64,000 bases of DNA from Chengkuizengella sediminis (lineage in GTDB: Bacteria > Bacillota > Bacilli > Paenibacillales > KCTC-33759), in the NCBI RefSeq assembly GCF_010078385.1, contig NZ_SIJC01000001.1, forward strand, positions 892,162 through 956,161. Reading direction: 5' to 3'. Position 1 is the stretch's first letter. Each line of letters opens with the position of its first letter. Both the position numbers and the translations under genes were made by a program. Shown here piece after piece: positions 1-9,690 of the stretch. The notes beneath the pieces were generated by a model. It worked only from the letters and a program-made list of their open reading frames with translations. It was not told the origin of the DNA and did no database searches.

Positions 1-590
1 TCTTTAATTTTGTTTAAATAGGATTCAGTAAAATGCAAACCTGCTGTTGGGGCTGCTGCTGAACCTTCTTCTTTGGCAAACACCGTCTGATAACGATCTT
101 TATCTTCTAATTGCTCCTTTATATACGGAGGTAAAGGCATATGACCTAATTGATCTAAGAGTTCTGGAAAAATGCCATCATATGAAAATTTTAAAACTCT
201 CTGACCCATTTCACTTTCTTCTTCAACTTCAGCAGTTAAAAGAGGGTTATCCAATGTACCAAACTCAATTACCGATCCCTTTTTCAACCTTTTTGCTGGT
301 TTAACTAATGCTTCCCAACGATCATTTGCTAAATTTTTTAACAATAAAACTTCTGCTTTTGCACCCGTATGTTTTTTAATTCCAAAGAGCCTTGCAGGAA
401 TCACCTTTGTATTGTTCAGCACAAGCGTATCTTCGGGCTGCAAAAAATGAATGAAATCTTCAAACTGCTTGTGTTTTACATCCCCCGATGTTTTGTCTAA
501 TGTTAATAATCTAGATTTAGTTCGGTTCTCTAGTGGTGTCTGAGCAATTAAGTATTCTGGTAAATCAAAATTATATAAATTTACATTCAT
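1..590 (-). CDS. queA: S-adenosylmethionine:tRNA ribosyltransferase-isomerase, 3' end outside window
   Basis: QueA transfers and isomerises the ribosyl part of SAM onto preQ1 at the wobble base of tRNAs, giving epoxyqueuosine; it is cytosolic. Translating the minus strand from the ATG at 590 gives an open frame of about 196 residues that runs off the left edge. It contains family-typical segments: [15 protein letters not shown] near the N-terminus, [13 protein letters not shown] at about residue 65, and [18 protein letters not shown] near the visible end. About the N-terminal 60% of a normal protein (roughly 340 residues) is present. It starts 5 bases after the stop of the upstream SpoIID-domain gene, so the two are probably cotranscribed. 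Identification is secure; only the C-terminus is unseen. Confidence 0.96.
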   Translation of the reverse strand, partial: MNVNLYNFDLPEYLIAQTPLENRTKSRLLTLDKTSGDVKHKQFEDFIHFLQPEDTLVLNNTKVIPARLFGIKKHTGAKAEVLLLKNLANDRWEALVKPAKRLKKGSVIEFGTLDNPLLTAEVEEESEMGQRVLKFSYDGIFPELLDQLGHMPLPPYIKEQLEDKDRYQTVFAKEEGSAAAPTAGLHFTESYLNKIK

Positions 591-595
591 GATTA

Positions 596-2677
596 TTAAT
601 CAACCTTTTCGATGTTAACATCCTTATAGTAGTATTTCAGAATTTCTTGGTAATCATACTCTACAAATTCAGCAAGCTGTCTCGCCCCCCATTGAGACAT
701 ACCTAAACCATGACCAAATCCGTAACCAATCATACGAAACTGAGGTTCTTCAGTAAGTACACGGATATGATTTTCCCCATTTAGTACAATGAAATCTGTA
801 TCAGCTTTTTCAGAAGTTGATCCTGAATCTATCACATGTAAACTTTCATCGGAATCAGGAAACTCTGATGTATGCCCATCCGCACCTAATACAGTATAAT
901 TGTTCGTTTGATCAATTTCAAATCTAGTACTTCTAATACTGTTTAAAGCAGTTCGATAACGATCTGGATAACTTACATCTACGACTGTTCCATTTGCTTC
1001 TATTTCAAGAACTCTCCCTGAAGGTCCTCGATCTGTAATTTCCAAAGTTTCTAATTCCCCAGTGATTACATTATTTGAAGTTTGGTTAATACTTTTAAGT
1101 AATTCAGCAGCAGAATAAGGTTTTGTTATCCATCGAAATGAATTGGACTCTATCACTTGATCAAGTAAAATTAATTGATCTCCTACACTCACTTTTGCAA
1201 TAGGGGCATTGATATCGTTATTTACAAAAGGAGCCTGTCTTACATTAATTTGATTATCCGTGACATTCACAATTGGAAAACCCGCTGCATTTGTTTTACT
1301 CGTATTAGATGTGAAATCCGTACGTATATATCCAATCGTTCCGTTAGATAAGACAACATGATCCCACAAGAGAAGACCTTCCTCAGCAATATCATCAGGA
1401 CTAGGTACACTCTCCACATAATTAATCGGAGAATCCCATATTTCTGAAGGAGAAGCTGTTAAGCCACCCGCATTAGAATAATAAAAGGGGATGATCAAAT
1501 CTCCATTTGAATCTTTCAAAACCATTTCTTCTGTATCTTTCACTGCATTTGTTACATGGGCATTTTCCACATTAGATCCTTTATAAGCTTGATCAAATGT
1601 AGTATCCGAAATATGTGCAATACCATATTTCATTCCTAGTTGAAGTGCATATGTTCTCGCTGCAATAGCCTGCGCTTTTAAAGCTTCGGTTGGCCAGTCT
1701 GCACCCATTTCCGTACTCACAACACTATATAAATATTGTTCAAAAGGAAGTTCATTAATAACGGCTAAACGATCCTTATATTGCGTTATCTCTATGCTAC
1801 CTCTATATGTCCGATTATACTTCTCTTCAATTTGAATATCTGATGAATCAGATGTAATCCATAGTTTTTGTTCATTTGCATTAAAGAAATAATGTGGGAT
1901 CGTTGACCCTTTGTCATTCGAAGATAATCCATTTCTAACGACTATATAGGGGGAATCAACTTCTATCGATTTTAATTCCAATTCAGAAAATAAACCCTCG
2001 ACCTCATTTTTTATTTCGCCTAAATCATTTTGATCTATTGCTTCTCCTACCCAAACAGAATAAATTAAGTCACCATTATTATTCTCTTGATATACTAAAT
2101 AGGCGTCGATTCCTTTTCCAGTTAAGTCAGAAATTAGCTTTTCTGCATCTTTTTTATGATCGTATGAAGCTGCATTCAAATAGTTTGGCCCAGTAATTAC
2201 AATATTTGATAGATTTAAAGATTTTTCAAGGGTAGACCTGATATTTTTTGCTTCACTTATACTAGCATAAGTTCCTGCATACACTTGATATAAGGTTTTT
2301 CCTTCCCTATTTACTTTAAAAATGAATCCTGATCCATCTTCTACTTTTTCACTTAAAGAGCTCGCCTGATTAAAATCACTAGTTTCTATTATTTTAAGCA
2401 TATACTGATCAATACTTACTTTTATTTTTTTTGAAACATCCTCTGAAATCCATTTATCTATACCAGACGATTGTTTAACCCCTACTTCTAAACCGCCACT
2501 TGCAAATAAAGTGACATTAGATTGAGTATGTAAAGATTGTATCATCAATGCTACACGAATATCTTCTAAACTTTTAGCGGCATACGTTTTGCCTGAAAAT
2601 TGAAAAAATATCATTGAAAAAAGCATAACAAAAACTAGTCCTAACTTCATTCCCTTTTGCGTTTGAATAAGTGACAT
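596..2677 (-). CDS. Large SpoIID/LytB-domain sporulation protein
   Basis: The protein has 693 residues. An N-terminal signal or anchor segment lies at about 10-33. Residues 80-260 look like two divergent SPOR-type peptidoglycan-binding repeats, each with an FxVxxG...YAG pattern. A SpoIID/LytB domain follows from about 295, with the hallmark [20 protein letters not shown] at about 322-341, and the C-terminus ends with [20 protein letters not shown]. SpoIID is a lytic transglycosylase that, with SpoIIP and SpoIIM, thins septal peptidoglycan during engulfment; the Glu of STEM is the expected catalytic acid. This protein is about twice as long as B. subtilis SpoIID and lies beside queA rather than at the spoIID locus, so it is a paralogue of the LytB/SpoIID group and I give no symbol. 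An AGGGGGA ribosome site precedes the ATG. Confidence 0.85.
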   Translation of the reverse strand: MSLIQTQKGMKLGLVFVMLFSMIFFQFSGKTYAAKSLEDIRVALMIQSLHTQSNVTLFASGGLEVGVKQSSGIDKWISEDVSKKIKVSIDQYMLKIIETSDFNQASSLSEKVEDGSGFIFKVNREGKTLYQVYAGTYASISEAKNIRSTLEKSLNLSNIVITGPNYLNAASYDHKKDAEKLISDLTGKGIDAYLVYQENNNGDLIYSVWVGEAIDQNDLGEIKNEVEGLFSELELKSIEVDSPYIVVRNGLSSNDKGSTIPHYFFNANEQKLWITSDSSDIQIEEKYNRTYRGSIEITQYKDRLAVINELPFEQYLYSVVSTEMGADWPTEALKAQAIAARTYALQLGMKYGIAHISDTTFDQAYKGSNVENAHVTNAVKDTEEMVLKDSNGDLIIPFYYSNAGGLTASPSEIWDSPINYVESVPSPDDIAEEGLLLWDHVVLSNGTIGYIRTDFTSNTSKTNAAGFPIVNVTDNQINVRQAPFVNNDINAPIAKVSVGDQLILLDQVIESNSFRWITKPYSAAELLKSINQTSNNVITGELETLEITDRGPSGRVLEIEANGTVVDVSYPDRYRTALNSIRSTRFEIDQTNNYTVLGADGHTSEFPDSDESLHVIDSGSTSEKADTDFIVLNGENHIRVLTEEPQFRMIGYGFGHGLGMSQWGARQLAEFVEYDYQEILKYYYKDVNIEKVD

Positions 2678-2857
2678 AAATTATACGATCCCCCTGTAAA
2701 AGCTAATATTTTGGTAAGGTTTACTATTCTATTATTTTAGACTCTGCTCACAGTTAAAAGTTTCATTAGCATCTCCAAAAAATAAGGAATAAGACCCACT
2801 AACTGATGTGCGCCTTATATCAACCATTCTTTAGAATCATAATTGGTTTATACCTGA

Positions 2858-3865
2858 CTATTGTTCTCCTGGCATCGTAATTCCTAAATGTTTGTATGCA
2901 AGTGGAGTAACGACTCTTCCCCGAGGTGTCCGCTGCAAAAAGCCGATTTGTAATAAATAAGGTTCATAAACGTCATCTATCGTTTGACCTTCTTCTCCAA
3001 TGGTTGCAGCTATCGTTTCTAATCCAACTGGACCGCCAGCAAAGTTTTTAATGATGGTGTTTAATATTTTGTGATCAATATGATCCAAACCTAAATCATC
3101 TACCTGAATGTTTTTCAGAGCTGTTTTAGCAATATCTAAAGTAATAATTCCATCACCTTTTATTTGAGCAAAATCACGGACTCTTTTTAAAAGGCGATTC
3201 GCAATACGAGGCGTACCTCTTGAGCGCATTGCAATTTCTGTAGCTGCTTCTCCAATAATGGCTACCTCTAAAATTTCAGAGGCTCTCGTGACAATAAAAC
3301 TCAATTCGTCTACATTATAAAACTCTAAACGGCTCAAAACACCAAATCTATCTCGTAATGGCGAGGACAACAATCCTGCTCTCGTTGTCGCTCCGATTAG
3401 TGTAAATGGCGTTAGATCCAAGCGAACTGAACGTGCACTAGGGCCTTTACCTATAATAATATCCAATGCAAAGTCTTCCATTGCAGGGTATAATACTTCT
3501 TCCACTTGTCGATTTAAACGGTGGATCTCATCAATAAAAAGAACATCGCCTTCTTGTAGGTTCGTTAGGATCGCGGCTAGATCACCAGGTCGATCAATGG
3601 CAGGACCAGAAGTTACACGAATATTAACTCCTAGTTCATTTGCAATAATGTTAGAGAGCGTCGTTTTTCCTAATCCAGGAGGTCCGTACAATAGTACATG
3701 ATCTAGTGCCTCTTTACGTAATTTTGCAGCTTCAATGTATATTTTCAGATTTTCTTTAATATTTTCTTGTCCAATATATTCAGCCAAAAATCGAGGTCTT
3801 AAACTTAATTCCGCTTCTTGATCCTCCATCATTAAATTAGCTGATATAATACGATCATCATCCAT
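2858..3865 (-). CDS. ruvB: Holliday junction branch migration ATPase RuvB
   Basis: RuvB is the AAA+ motor that drives Holliday-junction migration together with RuvA. The 335 residues match the usual length. Visible motifs: Walker [10 protein letters not shown] at about 61, Walker [10 protein letters not shown] at about 109, sensor 1 GATTRAG at about 158, the PLRDRFG arginine-finger region at about 168, and a C-terminal winged helix with [28 protein letters not shown] site lies just before the ATG. It follows ruvA by 11 bases, so ruvC-ruvA-ruvB form one transcription unit. Confidence 0.98.
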   Translation of the reverse strand: MDDDRIISANLMMEDQEAELSLRPRFLAEYIGQENIKENLKIYIEAAKLRKEALDHVLLYGPPGLGKTTLSNIIANELGVNIRVTSGPAIDRPGDLAAILTNLQEGDVLFIDEIHRLNRQVEEVLYPAMEDFALDIIIGKGPSARSVRLDLTPFTLIGATTRAGLLSSPLRDRFGVLSRLEFYNVDELSFIVTRASEILEVAIIGEAATEIAMRSRGTPRIANRLLKRVRDFAQIKGDGIITLDIAKTALKNIQVDDLGLDHIDHKILNTIIKNFAGGPVGLETIAATIGEEGQTIDDVYEPYLLQIGFLQRTPRGRVVTPLAYKHLGITMPGEQ

Positions 3866-3876
3866 GTTTCTCCTCC

Positions 3877-4497
3877 TTAACCCTCAAACAAGGATTGTAA
3901 AGCCTTTTTCATCATCGTTTCTACCGTATCATTTTGATCCAATTTAGTTCGTAAAACTTCCCAAACTTGATCCACTTCTCTTTCTGAATAACCTAAACCA
4001 ATTAATGCATCTTTTGCTTCCATCCATGGAGCAGGCATCGAGACCTCACTTTGATCCAACGAAACTGCCGCATTCAAGTCAAGTGGTGAAACATCGGACA
4101 CAATGTGGTCTAATTTATCCTTCAAATCGAGAATAACCCTTTGTGCAGTTTTCTTACCTATACCAGGAAGTTTGGTTAAAAAAGTAATGTTTTCCTGCTG
4201 TATTGAGCTAATAATGTTTTGAGGAGTAGCTCCTGAAAGAATACCTACGGCAACCCGTGGTCCTATTCCTGAAACATCAATCAATCTTCGAAATAAAGTT
4301 TGTTCCTCTCTTGTTTTAAAACCATATAGTAAAATAGCATCTTCCCTAACATGCTGATGAATAAAAACCTGAACCTCTTTATCATCTTGGAAAACATATG
4401 GATTTGAACAAAAAACCCTATATCCAACACCGTTCACATCCAACACAATGTAATCCGTTTCCATATGTGCAACGTTTCCTCTTAAAAAATCCAACAT
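3877..4497 (-). CDS. ruvA: Holliday junction-binding protein RuvA
   Basis: RuvA is the tetrameric junction-binding partner of RuvB. The 206 residues show the N-terminal OB fold ([20 protein letters not shown]), the two helix-hairpin-helix motifs ([13 protein letters not shown] at about 75 and [14 protein letters not shown] at about 110), and a C-terminal domain III ([15 protein letters not shown]) that contacts RuvB. The gene sits 5 bases after ruvC and 11 before ruvB on the same strand. Confidence 0.98.
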   Translation of the reverse strand: MLDFLRGNVAHMETDYIVLDVNGVGYRVFCSNPYVFQDDKEVQVFIHQHVREDAILLYGFKTREEQTLFRRLIDVSGIGPRVAVGILSGATPQNIISSIQQENITFLTKLPGIGKKTAQRVILDLKDKLDHIVSDVSPLDLNAAVSLDQSEVSMPAPWMEAKDALIGLGYSEREVDQVWEVLRTKLDQNDTVETMMKKALQSLFEG

Positions 4498-4502
4498 TAT
4501 AA

Positions 4503-5015
4503 TTACATTCCTCTTCTAGATATATTATTTTTTAATTTATTTTGCAGAGTGGATGTATGAGCGTGACATATTGCAATAGCTAATGCATCAGCAACATCAT
4601 CTGGTTTAGGTACTTCTGATAAACTCAAAAACATTTTCACCATTTCTTGAACTTGTTTTTTTTCTGCCTTTCCGTAACCAACGGTGGCTTGTTTGATCTG
4701 CAGCGGTGTATACTCTCCGATTTCCAGCCCTTTTTGTTTACAAGCTAACATTAAAACACCACGAGCTTGCCCTACAGCTATTGCAGTGGTTACATTTCGA
4801 TTAAAATATAATTGCTCAATTGCAGCTGCATCTGGTTTATATTTATCAATTAATTGAATTAATGAATCATAAATATCCATTAAGCGAATTGCTGGATCGG
4901 TGTGGGCTTTCGTTTGTATGCACCCATATTGAACTGGTACCAGCTTGTTTCCAACTTTATCCACAAAACCAAATCCTACAATGGCATAACCCGGATCAAT
5001 TCCTAATATTCGCAA
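4503..5015 (-). CDS. ruvC: Crossover junction endodeoxyribonuclease RuvC
   Basis: RuvC is the dimeric metal-dependent Holliday-junction resolvase. The protein has 170 residues and carries the acidic active site: Asp in MRILGIDPG (residue 7), Glu in AAIEQLYF (about 68), and the Asp pair in DDVADALAIAICH (about 140). The start is a TTG (plus-strand CAA at 5013-5015) supported by an upstream AGGGGAG; the translated N-terminus is the canonical RuvC start, so TTG is believable. First gene of ruvCAB; B. subtilis lacks ruvC and uses recU instead. Confidence 0.97.
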   Translation of the reverse strand: MRILGIDPGYAIVGFGFVDKVGNKLVPVQYGCIQTKAHTDPAIRLMDIYDSLIQLIDKYKPDAAAIEQLYFNRNVTTAIAVGQARGVLMLACKQKGLEIGEYTPLQIKQATVGYGKAEKKQVQEMVKMFLSLSEVPKPDDVADALAIAICHAHTSTLQNKLKNNISRRGM

Positions 5016-5161
5016 CCCTGTCTCCCCTGTCTCTATTTAAAAAATATTTTACCAGTAAAACTTCCCTTATGTAAATGCGATAGCGAACATATGTATCGAT
5101 ATAATTATAACAGACTTCTACTACAGTGACACTTTATTTCTTCGTTTCCCAATTTGTCTAA

Positions 5162-5839
5162 CTATCCTTCTATTTCAACATTCAAGACCCCTTGAATACT
5201 ATGAATATCATAATATACATCTGTTATATAATGTTTTTCATCCACCATAATGCGAAGATCCATAAGATATTTCCCTTCCTTTAAATCCTTCACTATCACG
5301 TTTTTTATATTTATTTTTTTTGATTTGATTTCTTTTATGATTTCTGTCATGTTTTCATTGTTATCAAGGAAAATCTTCAACTTTTTTTCTTTGAGTCTAA
5401 GCGTTTTAGGACCGATCCATTTTAAAAGAAGGGGAATAATTTCAACACCAAATAAAATAAATGCAACACCTATTAGACTTTCTATATAAAACCCAGCACC
5501 TACGGCAATACCTAAGCCAGATGCGCCCCATAACATCGCAGCTGTTGTTAATCCACTTATCACATCATTACTTCTTCGTAAAATAACACCCGCACCAATA
5601 AACCCGACTCCCGTAACAATTTGCGCTGCTAAACGCATCGGGTCCATCATAATTCGATCTGGTTTATCAAACTGATATGCAGATTCAATGGAAACAATCG
5701 TTAACAAACAACTGCTTACTGCTAAAACAAAACATGTTTTTAGTCCAAGTGGCTTTCTTCTAATCTCACGTTCAATCCCGATCATAAACCCCATTGCGGA
5801 TGCTAGTCCAAGCTTCAACCAAATTTCCATCATTTTCAT
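5162..5839 (-). CDS. MgtC/SapB-family membrane protein
   Basis: The family is known from MgtC of Salmonella, linked to magnesium homeostasis and ATP-synthase control; most family members have no proven role. The N-terminal 130 residues hold the family core with four or five membrane helices and the signatures GLASAMGFMIGIERE, GLKTCFVLAVSSC and VTGVGFIGAGVILR. A soluble C-terminal segment (about 145-225) resembles a small ACT-like alpha/beta domain. I prefer the ATG at 5839 over the GTG one codon upstream, because the AAGGAG site would be only 2 bases from the GTG. It sits alone between ruvC and a divergent plus-strand pair. Confidence 0.85.
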   Translation of the reverse strand: MKMMEIWLKLGLASAMGFMIGIEREIRRKPLGLKTCFVLAVSSCLLTIVSIESAYQFDKPDRIMMDPMRLAAQIVTGVGFIGAGVILRRSNDVISGLTTAAMLWGASGLGIAVGAGFYIESLIGVAFILFGVEIIPLLLKWIGPKTLRLKEKKLKIFLDNNENMTEIIKEIKSKKINIKNVIVKDLKEGKYLMDLRIMVDEKHYITDVYYDIHSIQGVLNVEIEG

Positions 5840-5941
5840 CACTTCTCCTTATCTCTACAGGAATGATTAAATACATAATGGTTTAGATTAAGTATATTAT
5901 ATGGTAAGAACATTGATTTATCATTTAAATTTTAAATTCAT

Positions 5942-5970
5942 TTGAGAATGAGTCTAAAAACACATATAAT
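5942..5970 (+). promoter_or_regulatory. Sigma-A type promoter for the zinc-ribbon/NhaD pair
   Basis: A -35 box TTGAGA (5942-5947) and a perfect -10 TATAAT (5965-5970) are separated by exactly 17 bases. They lie 35 bases upstream of the ATG at 6006, which itself has an AAAGGGGGAG ribosome site. Seen directly; function inferred. Confidence 0.75.
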
Positions 5971-6005
5971 GTTCTTTAGGGAATCATGAAAAAGGGGGAG
6001 AACAT

Positions 6006-6440
6006 ATGAAAAATGTTGTGATTCATAAGGTGGTCAAATTAGTTTTTACTGAAGACCATCTTAAAGGATATTGGAATAAACAAAATAGCGACTTAGCGTT
6101 TGATTCTTTAACAAATGAACAACTGGTTAGCCTTGCAAAAAAAATGATGAAAAACACATCTCATAGTATGTTAGAACAACATATTGTAGGGAGTGATTGG
6201 CGTACTGAAGAAGAAACAAAAGGGAAGTTGTTAGAAGAAGATGATTCAGTAAATGATGAGCATATTGAAGTTATTGAAACATCTGTACCGGGTTCAAAAT
6301 CGAAAAAACTGCTAATTGATCGCTTATTAAAAGTAGATTGTAAGCAATGTGAATTTTCATTTTTTGTTTCAGATTTAAATGCAGACACATCTAAACTAAC
6401 TTGTCCATCTTGCGGCGGAGAAGTCATTGCAGATAACTAA
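6006..6440 (+). CDS. Small acidic protein with C-terminal zinc ribbon, unknown function
   Basis: I do not recognise this 144-residue protein. The N-terminal 60 residues are mixed charge, the middle (about 70-95) is strongly acidic with an EEDD run, and the C-terminus has two CxxC pairs (CKQC at about 114 and CPSC at about 134) that look like a rubredoxin-type zinc ribbon. It has a clear sigma-A promoter and a strong ribosome site, so it is a real gene. It is followed 32 bases later by an NhaD/ArsB-type transporter on the same strand, so the two are probably cotranscribed. A regulatory or metal-sensing role would be a guess. Confidence 0.8.
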   Translation: MKNVVIHKVVKLVFTEDHLKGYWNKQNSDLAFDSLTNEQLVSLAKKMMKNTSHSMLEQHIVGSDWRTEEETKGKLLEEDDSVNDEHIEVIETSVPGSKSKKLLIDRLLKVDCKQCEFSFFVSDLNADTSKLTCPSCGGEVIADN

Positions 6441-6472
6441 CAATACATATTCACTTGAGGGAGTTGGGTACG

Positions 6473-7798
6473 TTGCACGAAGAAGTAATATCAGAAGTAA
6501 GTAATTTTCAATATTGGGCTGCCATTGCAATTTTTTTATTTGCATATGCTTTTATAATTTCCGAAAAAATCAATCGAGCCGTCATCGCATTATTTGGTGC
6601 TGGATTAATGATTGTGCTTGGAATTGTAGATTTGGAACTTGCATTTACTCATCATATCGAATGGGATACGATTACTTTATTGATTGGTATGATGATACTT
6701 GTAGGTATCACTAGTAAGTCAGGTGTATTCCAGTATGTGGCTATCAAAACAGCAAAAGTAGCAAAAGGAAATCCAATCAGTATCTTACTTTACCTTTCTT
6801 TATTAACAGCTGTTGGTTCCGCATTTTTAGATAATGTAACTACTGTTCTTTTAATTGTTCCTGTTACATTCTCAATCACAAGGATTTTAAATGTAAATCC
6901 AGTTCCATTCTTAATATCGGAAATATTGTTTTCAAATATCGGAGGAACAGCAACCCTTGTAGGAGATCCTCCAAACATTATGATTGGTTCAGCCAATCCG
7001 CATTTAACGTTCAACAAATTTATAATTAACCTTGCACCTGTTGTAGTAGTAATTATGGCCGTTACGCTGTTCATCGTTTATTTTATTTATCGTAAGCAGA
7101 TTAAAACAAGCCAAGAAATGATCGATAAGCTGATGAGTTTAGATGAAAAATCATATATTAAAGATCCTGTATTAATGAAAAAGTCTGTAGCAGTGCTACT
7201 TCTAACCATTCTTGGATTTATGCTTCATAATGTGCTTCATCTTGAAGCTGCTGTTATTGCCATGGCAGGTGCTACACTGCTTATGTTAATTGGAGTAAAA
7301 GAACACGACTTAGAAGAGGTTTTTGAATCTGTAGAATGGGTAACCATTTTCTTCTTTGTTGGATTATTTACATTAGTCGGTGGTCTTATTGATATTGGCT
7401 TAATTGGATCTTTAGCTCAAAAAGCGTTGGATGTAACTGGTGGAGATATCCCTTTCGCTGCCTATTTAATTCTTTGGATTTCAGGTGTTGCTTCTGCCAC
7501 AATAGATAACATACCTTTTGTTGCCACGATGATCCCATTATTGCAGGATATGGCAACTGGAATGGGGCTGAGCGCAGATTCACCACAGTTTGAGGTGTTA
7601 TGGTGGTCATTAGCATTAGGTGCTTGTTTAGGAGGAAATGGTACTTTAATAGGTGCATCAGCAAATGTCATTGTAGCTGGTATGGCCTCTCGTGAAGGAA
7701 AAGGGTTTAGTTATATAAAGTTTTTATTAATTGGGGCTCCAATTACACTCGTTTCCCTCATTATCGCACACGTATATTTGTTTTTATTCTTCCTATAA
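6473..7798 (+). CDS. NhaD/ArsB-family ion transporter
   Basis: A polytopic inner-membrane carrier of the ion-transporter (IT) superfamily, about 441 residues with 10-12 hydrophobic helices. The two inverted halves each carry a family signature: LDNVTTVLLIVP with GGTATLVGDPPNIMIG in the first, IDNIPFVATMIPL with GGNGTLIGASANVIVAG in the second. Members exchange Na+ for H+ (NhaD) or extrude arsenite (ArsB). No arsR or arsC lies nearby, so Na+/H+ antiport or another anion is more likely than arsenic resistance, but the substrate is not readable. I place the start at TTG 6473, which has a GAGGGAG site 9 bases upstream; an upstream TTG at 6455 is in frame but lies inside that site. Confidence 0.85.
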   Translation: MHEEVISEVSNFQYWAAIAIFLFAYAFIISEKINRAVIALFGAGLMIVLGIVDLELAFTHHIEWDTITLLIGMMILVGITSKSGVFQYVAIKTAKVAKGNPISILLYLSLLTAVGSAFLDNVTTVLLIVPVTFSITRILNVNPVPFLISEILFSNIGGTATLVGDPPNIMIGSANPHLTFNKFIINLAPVVVVIMAVTLFIVYFIYRKQIKTSQEMIDKLMSLDEKSYIKDPVLMKKSVAVLLLTILGFMLHNVLHLEAAVIAMAGATLLMLIGVKEHDLEEVFESVEWVTIFFFVGLFTLVGGLIDIGLIGSLAQKALDVTGGDIPFAAYLILWISGVASATIDNIPFVATMIPLLQDMATGMGLSADSPQFEVLWWSLALGACLGGNGTLIGASANVIVAGMASREGKGFSYIKFLLIGAPITLVSLIIAHVYLFLFFL

Positions 7799-7846
7799 AC
7801 ATAAACTAACAAAAATAAATCCATGTGGAAGTTTCTGAACAGTCCT

Positions 7847-7886
7847 AAAAAAAGAGATAGACAATAAATGTCTATCTCTTTTTTAA
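7847..7886 (+). terminator. Intrinsic terminator after the NhaD-like gene
   Basis: An inverted repeat AGAGATAGACA / TGTCTATCTCT with a 5-base loop is followed by a T run (7879-7884). The left arm is preceded by an A run, so it may work in both directions between two convergent genes. A second weaker repeat (GAAAAACCA / TGGTTTTTC, 7892-7920) lies next to it and touches the end of bofC. Confidence 0.85.
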
Positions 7887-7920
7887 ACGAAGAAAAACCA
7901 CTTCTGAAGATTGGTTTTTC

Positions 7921-8568
7921 TTATTGATCAACCGCTGTAAATTCGCTAAATGTTGAGAGAATACTATTGTAATCTTCAAAGTCTTTAATTCTAATTCCTT
8001 CAACTAATTGTTGTACAGTACCTACTGGTAAACTACTTTCCAAATGTTCAATGTTCAATTGAAAAAAAGTTCGAAGCACGTTGTCATGTATAGGTAAACC
8101 GTCAAATAATGTTAATTTCCCATCCTCACTAACTCCAAAATAGGCACTTTCCTTACATTTAGGTGAAAGGTCTTCTATAGACTCAGAAAATACAATACTG
8201 CCTTCTTCAGTAAATTCAAAAGTATATTGGGGGTTATTTTGATACAGCTCTAAAATTTCCTGACTATTTAAACTTCCTAGTGATTCAACTTCTTCTCCAC
8301 AAACATACATTTTTTTAATGATCACTTCTCTTTGTTGAGAATCTGTGATTAAGAGTTCTAAAGAACCTTCATTCTTCTGTAATTGATCCAAATCTTTTTC
8401 AGTAGAAAAATCATTCAAAAATGTAGACTTTATATCTGTTTTTTCCTCATTTAATAAAATTGACACTGATATTGTACCAATCAAAATGATAAATGCTGCT
8501 AATGTCAGCCATTTTCTCTTCATACGTAATTGTTTTTTTAATTGTTTTAGAAATTTAGTAAAACTCAC
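7921..8568 (-). CDS. bofC: BofC, intercompartmental sporulation checkpoint protein
   Basis: BofC is a forespore-made protein that, in B. subtilis, delays SpoIVB-triggered processing of pro-sigma-K. One N-terminal membrane segment (about residues 20-40) is followed by an extracytoplasmic region. The C-terminal part has the BofC pattern EDLSPKCKESAYFGVSEDG ... FFQLNIEHLESSLP, which lines up with the B. subtilis protein by eye, and YVCGEEVESLG occurs in the middle. I chose the GTG at 8568 because AAAGAAGGGGA lies just upstream; the longer frame from a TTG at 8589 would start on top of that site. The protein is then 215 residues, longer than the B. subtilis one because of its N-terminus. Confidence 0.83.
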   Translation of the reverse strand: MSFTKFLKQLKKQLRMKRKWLTLAAFIILIGTISVSILLNEEKTDIKSTFLNDFSTEKDLDQLQKNEGSLELLITDSQQREVIIKKMYVCGEEVESLGSLNSQEILELYQNNPQYTFEFTEEGSIVFSESIEDLSPKCKESAYFGVSEDGKLTLFDGLPIHDNVLRTFFQLNIEHLESSLPVGTVQQLVEGIRIKDFEDYNSILSTFSEFTAVDQ

Positions 8569-8643
8569 ATTGATCCCCTTCTTTAACAATTAGAGATTTT
8601 TTTCCTATTCTAACCATTTAAAGAAGAGTTTATACTTAAATTG

Positions 8644-9534
8644 TTACAAATTTATCCAAGGGCTGTTATTTTTCGATTTTGATGTATGTTGGTTATTTTT
8701 TATCGACTTTCGTTTGGTAGATTTTCTAACTTTAGCTTGTGCTGCATCCTTTTTTGTTGGTTTTTCACTTGCTGAGCTTTTTTTTGTTTTTACTTTACTT
8801 TCCTTTAACTTCTTATCTGATGAGTCTTTTTTAGGATTAGAAGTTGATTTTTCTGTCTGATTTGTTCTTGGACTTGCAGCTTTGTTTACAGCTTGTTGCT
8901 CCATAGGTATTTGATAATTGGGATTATTCATCGAGTATTCATTTGCTGGGATAAAATGATGTGTATTCACAAATGACATATATGGGTTAATTACATGTGG
9001 TTGTTCTAGATTTGTAGTTTGAGCGTATGAATTCCACCATGGATTAGATACTTGTTCATGTGGCATTTGGTTCTGAAATTGCTGTTGCTGATATTGAAAC
9101 TGCTGATGATTCACTGCGTCATAAGGCGTTTGAGGATGAAATGCATTTTTGTTCTGTTCAAATTGGAATTGTTTATTTTTTTCAAATGATTTTGTCTCTA
9201 TTTCATTTAATTCTGGTACTGGTGGGACATCATAAAAATGTCCTACTTCTGTAGCAGGAACATTAAATTCATCAAACAAATCTTTATGTTTTCCTGTTGG
9301 AACAGATTCTTTAGCTGCTTTTTTATTAACCTGATGTGTTTTGAATTCTTTTTGATTAGGTCTTTCAAACTTAATTTGTTTAGTTTTAGAAGGAATTTTT
9401 AATTTTTGACCAGGTTTAAGTTCAATCCCTCGTGATAAGGATGCATTTATTTCAAGTACTTTATCTACATCTACTTCATACTTTTTACATAACTGCTCCA
9501 GCGACTCTCCCTTTTTGATAATGTGAATTTTCAC
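8644..9534 (-). CDS. safA: SafA-like LysM spore coat morphogenetic protein
   Basis: SafA is the inner-coat organiser placed at the cortex/coat interface of the spore. The N-terminus is a single LysM domain (residues 1-50, KIHIIKKGESLEQLCKKYEVD ... LKPGQKLKIP), which in SafA targets the cortex. The middle (about 120-210) is rich in Gln, Asn, Pro and Tyr; the C-terminus is a Lys/Ser-rich tail. This order is typical of SafA proteins. The start is GTG 9534: a perfect AAGGAGG lies 8 bases upstream, inside the frame that would open at an ATG at 9552. It lies immediately upstream of bofC, the same neighbourhood as in B. subtilis. Confidence 0.85.
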   Translation of the reverse strand: MKIHIIKKGESLEQLCKKYEVDVDKVLEINASLSRGIELKPGQKLKIPSKTKQIKFERPNQKEFKTHQVNKKAAKESVPTGKHKDLFDEFNVPATEVGHFYDVPPVPELNEIETKSFEKNKQFQFEQNKNAFHPQTPYDAVNHQQFQYQQQQFQNQMPHEQVSNPWWNSYAQTTNLEQPHVINPYMSFVNTHHFIPANEYSMNNPNYQIPMEQQAVNKAASPRTNQTEKSTSNPKKDSSDKKLKESKVKTKKSSASEKPTKKDAAQAKVRKSTKRKSIKNNQHTSKSKNNSPWINL

Positions 9535-9568
9535 TTGCCGTACCTCCTTCATACAAGTATATTAGTAC

Positions 9569-9576
9569 AGTGTATG
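9569..9576 (-). promoter_or_regulatory. Possible sigma-E -10 element upstream of safA
   Basis: On the minus strand CATACACT, an exact match to the sigma-E -10 consensus, lies about 35 bases before the safA start. A partial -35 (TCAAATG) is present but about 3 bases too close, so this is tentative. B. subtilis safA is a sigma-E gene. Confidence 0.35.
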
Positions 9577-9634
9577 CAAGAAATAGGCATTTGACATCTA
9601 AAACAACCTACAAAAATAAAGAAAATCTTTTAGA

Positions 9635-9671
9635 AAGAAATAACCATCCGAAAAAACTCTTCGAATGGTTA
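9635..9671 (-). terminator. Intrinsic terminator of the pheB-to-ilvE operon
   Basis: On the minus strand TAACCATTCGAA pairs with a GGATGGTTA arm around a T-rich loop and is followed by TTTCTTT. It lies 20 bases beyond the ilvE stop codon. Confidence 0.8.
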
Positions 9672-9690
9672 GAACAAAAGCGCTTAAAAA

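Noticed and set aside
2678..2857. A sigma-E promoter upstream of the SpoIID-domain gene
   Set aside because: No CATANANT -10 element with a matching -35 is present in the gap.
6473..7798. Arsenite efflux pump ArsB
   Set aside because: No arsR or arsC accompanies it and the sequence fits the wider NhaD/ArsB group equally well.
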